A stretch of 8,971 nucleotides of DNA from an uncultured Collinsella sp. Its GTDB lineage: Bacteria; Actinomycetota; Coriobacteriia; Coriobacteriales; Coriobacteriaceae. The notes below the pieces were generated by a model. It was not told where the DNA came from, did no database searches, and was given only the letters and a program-made list of their open reading frames with translations. Positions 7,244 through 8,971 of the stretch are shown here, in pieces. Numbering within the stretch: the first letter of the stretch is position 1; each line of letters starts with the position of its first letter. A program made the position numbers and the translations under genes. Where the stretch lies: NCBI GenBank assembly GCA_958428675.1, contig CAUAGV010000062.1, positions 1 through 8,971 on the forward strand, given 5' to 3'.

Positions 7244-7319
7244 ATGATTTTTCTGGGACGGGGATTTAATAATCATCTTGTACCGAATGATTATTAAATC
7301 CCCGTCCCAGAAAAATCAT
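7244..7319. repeat. Long inverted repeat 2: two identical 33-bp units, ATGATT-ended, core TGGGACGGGG
   Basis: The units at 7244-7276 and 7287-7319 are perfect inverted copies with a 10-nt loop. They share the core TGGGACGGGG (7254-7263; reversed 7300-7309) with inverted repeat 1, but their ends are different: ATGATT at one end and AATCAT at the other, again complementary within each unit. It lies between two genes that both read leftward, so it could also insulate the ATPase gene from transcription arriving from the right. Confidence 0.92.
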
Positions 7320-7340
7320 CAGGCAGGCGGGAGGGGGCAA

Positions 7341-7377
7341 AAGTAGCTAAAAAAGCCCCGTCCCAAATGAGCTACTT
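7341..7377 (-). repeat. Solitary repeat unit of the TGGGACGGGG family, also terminator-like
   Basis: One unpaired unit related to inverted repeat 1, in the same orientation as that repeat's right arm. Its ends are AAGTAGCT (7341-7348) and AGCTACTT (7370-7377), an 8-bp inverted pair, and the core reads CCCCGTCCCA at 7356-7365. It overlaps the stop codon of the small gene at 7376. Read on the minus strand, the 8-bp stem ends in CTTTTG, so it may also serve as that gene's transcription terminator. Confidence 0.82.
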
Positions 7378-7570
7378 AGCGCCAGGGGTCGGCTTCGAAG
7401 AGGGGCTCGCGCTCGGGGCGGCGATCGCTGTAGGGATCGTAGCCGTCGTCGTCCTCGTTCTCGGCACGAATGTAGGGGTCGCGCGGCTTGGGTGCCGGTT
7501 TAGGCGCAGGCTTGGGTGCGGCGGGTGCGGCATCGGTCGCCGGCGCGCTTGTCTTGATCTCGTCTTTCAT
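7376..7570 (-). CDS. Small Pro/Ala-rich, probably disordered protein, function unknown
   Basis: A 64-residue product beginning MKDEIKTS. I chose the ATG at 7570 because AAGGAG lies 8 nt before it. The in-frame ATG at 7588 would add six residues but lies upstream of that site, and another at 7576 is only 2 nt from it. The protein has an Ala/Pro/Lys linker with PKPAPKPAPKPR, then an acidic, Tyr-containing tail (YIRAENEDDDGYDPY) ending EADPWR. No domain or membrane span is visible. It may be real given its ribosome site and the codon-biased composition, but low complexity makes homology weak evidence. It reads in the same direction as ClpB yet lies beyond ClpB's terminator, so it probably has its own promoter; a GATAAT (minus strand, 7603-7608) could be the -10, without a convincing -35. 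Confidence 0.6.
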   Translation of the reverse strand: MKDEIKTSAPATDAAPAAPKPAPKPAPKPRDPYIRAENEDDDGYDPYSDRRPEREPLFEADPWR

Positions 7571-7620
7571 CTGCATAGCTCCTTGCATCGCATCCGTTCA
7601 GCATTATCGATTGTCGCACG

Positions 7621-7657
7621 AAAAAGGGCGGCGGACCCCATTGGATCCGCCGCCCTT
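7621..7657 (-). terminator. Intrinsic terminator after clpB
   Basis: On the minus strand a perfect 12-bp stem (AAGGGCGGCGGA with TCCGCCGCCCTT, 7646-7657 and 7624-7635) with a 10-nt loop runs into TTTTT. It lies about 45 bp past the clpB stop codon and separates that gene from the small gene at 7376-7570. Confidence 0.9.
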
Positions 7658-7701
7658 GGCGTTTAGAGACGACTGGCAGATTTTAAGGCATGGCCCAAAA
7701 T

Positions 7702-8971
7702 CTACTCGGCGTCGGGGACCTCGTAGGTGGCTGCCGGCGTGTTGTCACACACGACGGTAAAACCGCCGTCCTTGTCGGCATCGACCGTCACCTGATCTCC
7801 CTCGCGCACCCTGCCGTCGATGATAGCGGCGGCGATGGCATCCACGACCTCGCGCTGAACCAGACGCTTGAGCGGACGGGCGCCAAAGACCGGGTCCAGG
7901 CCGCCCACGGCGAGCATCTGCTTGGCCGCCGGGGTGATGGCAAGCGTCATGCGCTCCTTAGCCAGACGCGCGCGGACGTCGGCGAGCTGGATGTCGACGA
8001 TCTTTTCAATCTGCGCCATGCCGAGCGGATGGAACACCACGATATCGTCGATACGGTTGAGGAACTCGGGGCGGAAGGTCTGAGCCATGGCCGCGTCAAC
8101 CTGATGGCGCATCTCCTCCTCGTCCTTACCGGAAAGCTCGGCGATAGCCTTGGAGCCCACGTTAGATGTCATGATGATGATCGTGTTCTTGAAGGACACC
8201 TGACGACCCTGGCCGTCGGTCAGACGACCGTCGTCGAGCACCTGCAGCAGCACGTTGAAGACATCCGGATGAGCCTTCTCCATCTCGTCGAGCAAGATCA
8301 CGGAGTACGGACGACGGCGCACAGCCTCGGTCAGCTGACCGCCCTCGTCGTAACCCACGTATCCCGGGGGCGCACCGATCAGACGCTGGACGCTGAACTT
8401 CTCCATGTACTCGGACATGTCGATACGCACAAGTGCGCGCTCGTCGTCGAACAGGCACTCGGCCAGCGCCTTGGCGAGCTCGGTCTTGCCCACGCCGGTG
8501 GGGCCCAAGAAGAAGAAGCTGCCGATGGGCTTGTCCGGATCGGAGAGGCCCGCGCGGCTGCGGCGCACAGCTGCGGCGACGGCGGAGACGGCCTCGTCCT
8601 GACCGATGACGCGCTTATGCAGCTCACCCTCCAAGCCCTTGAGCTTGTCGAGCTCGCCCTGCATCATCTTGGATACGGGCACGCCGGTCCAGGCGCTCAC
8701 GACCTCGGCGATCTCGTCGGAGGTCACCTGCTCGTTGAGGCCCTCGCCGTCCTGCTGATTTTGTGCCTCGAGCGCAGCCTCGGAATCCTGAATCTGCTGC
8801 TGCAAACCCGGAATCACGGAGTAGCGCAGCTCGGACGCACGGCCCAGGTCGCCGTTGCGCGTCGCGCGCTCCTCTTCGCTTCTGGCCTCGTCGAGCTGCC
8901 CCTTGAGCTCCTGCACGTGGTCGATGGCGTTCTTCTGGTTGAGCCAGCCGGCCTTTTGCACGTTGAGCTTT
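7702..8971 (-). CDS. clpB: ATP-dependent chaperone ClpB, C-terminal half, 5' end outside window
   Basis: The frame is open through the right edge, giving 422 visible residues, about half of the usual length near 860. It starts within the end of the coiled-coil middle domain (ARSEEERATRNGDLGRASEL), which separates ClpB from ClpA and ClpC. After the linker VVSAWTGVPVSKM comes the second ATPase domain. Counting from the first visible residue, it has Walker A GPTGVGKT (about 156-163), the pore loop GYVG (203-206), Walker B VILLDE (224-229), sensor 1 TSN (268-270), the arginine-finger region FRPEFLNRID (300-309) and sensor 2 GARPLKR (363-369). ClpB is a cytoplasmic hexamer that threads aggregated proteins through its pore and works with DnaK, DnaJ and GrpE. 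Promoter and regulation lie outside the window. All key residues of the second ATPase site are intact. Confidence 0.97.
   Translation of the reverse strand, partial: KLNVQKAGWLNQKNAIDHVQELKGQLDEARSEEERATRNGDLGRASELRYSVIPGLQQQIQDSEAALEAQNQQDGEGLNEQVTSDEIAEVVSAWTGVPVSKMMQGELDKLKGLEGELHKRVIGQDEAVSAVAAAVRRSRAGLSDPDKPIGSFFFLGPTGVGKTELAKALAECLFDDERALVRIDMSEYMEKFSVQRLIGAPPGYVGYDEGGQLTEAVRRRPYSVILLDEMEKAHPDVFNVLLQVLDDGRLTDGQGRQVSFKNTIIIMTSNVGSKAIAELSGKDEEEMRHQVDAAMAQTFRPEFLNRIDDIVVFHPLGMAQIEKIVDIQLADVRARLAKERMTLAITPAAKQMLAVGGLDPVFGARPLKRLVQREVVDAIAAAIIDGRVREGDQVTVDADKDGGFTVVCDNTPAATYEVPDAE

Noticed and set aside
5606..7377. CRISPR-like repeat array
   Set aside because: Units are inverted pairs of varied sequence at irregular distances, with no regular spacers or cas genes.
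8959..8961. A GTG that could be taken as a start for ClpB
   Set aside because: The frame stays open to the window edge and the residues there are internal to the ClpB middle domain, so the gene is simply cut by the window.

Overview
This window looks like a stretch of chromosome from a high-GC gut actinobacterium of the class Coriobacteriia, most likely Collinsella or a close relative. That assignment is an inference. It rests on strong G/C bias at third codon positions, on a membrane protein I recognise as the DUF5692 type, and on an unusual iron-sulfur flavoprotein of a style common in anaerobic Coriobacteriia. No rRNA, tRNA, CRISPR array, transposase or phage gene is visible.

Left region (1-3940) is a divergent redox/membrane locus. 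A large iron-sulfur/FAD/NAD(P)-type oxidoreductase (minus strand, running off the left edge) is transcribed away from a TetR-family regulator and a Trp-rich polytopic DUF5692-type membrane protein (both plus strand, probably one operon). The intergenic region carries two near-identical 15-bp palindromes, TTGACATTGTGTCAA and TTGACGAACCGTCAA. They are placed over a candidate minus-strand promoter, where the TetR protein could control the oxidoreductase and possibly itself. A textbook intrinsic terminator closes the plus-strand operon.

Middle region (3941-5714) holds a single-pass membrane protein of unknown function. It has a long acidic cytoplasmic tail, one membrane span and an extracytoplasmic part with an Ig/SpaA-like stretch and an Ala-rich helix. 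It ends at a long inverted repeat.

Right-middle region (5606-7377) looks like an accessory insert. It holds an AAA ATPase of the AAA_14/DUF4143 type (minus strand) with a visibly more AT-rich promoter region full of nested palindromes. It is bracketed by members of one palindromic repeat family: a 36-bp inverted pair on the left, and a perfect 33-bp inverted pair plus a solitary unit on the right. All five units share the core TGGGACGGGG. Their outer ends differ between copies but remain self-complementary within each unit, the most unusual signal in the window.

Right region (7376-8971) holds a small Pro-rich, probably disordered protein and the C-terminal half of the ClpB disaggregase (minus strand, running off the right edge), separated by an intrinsic terminator.
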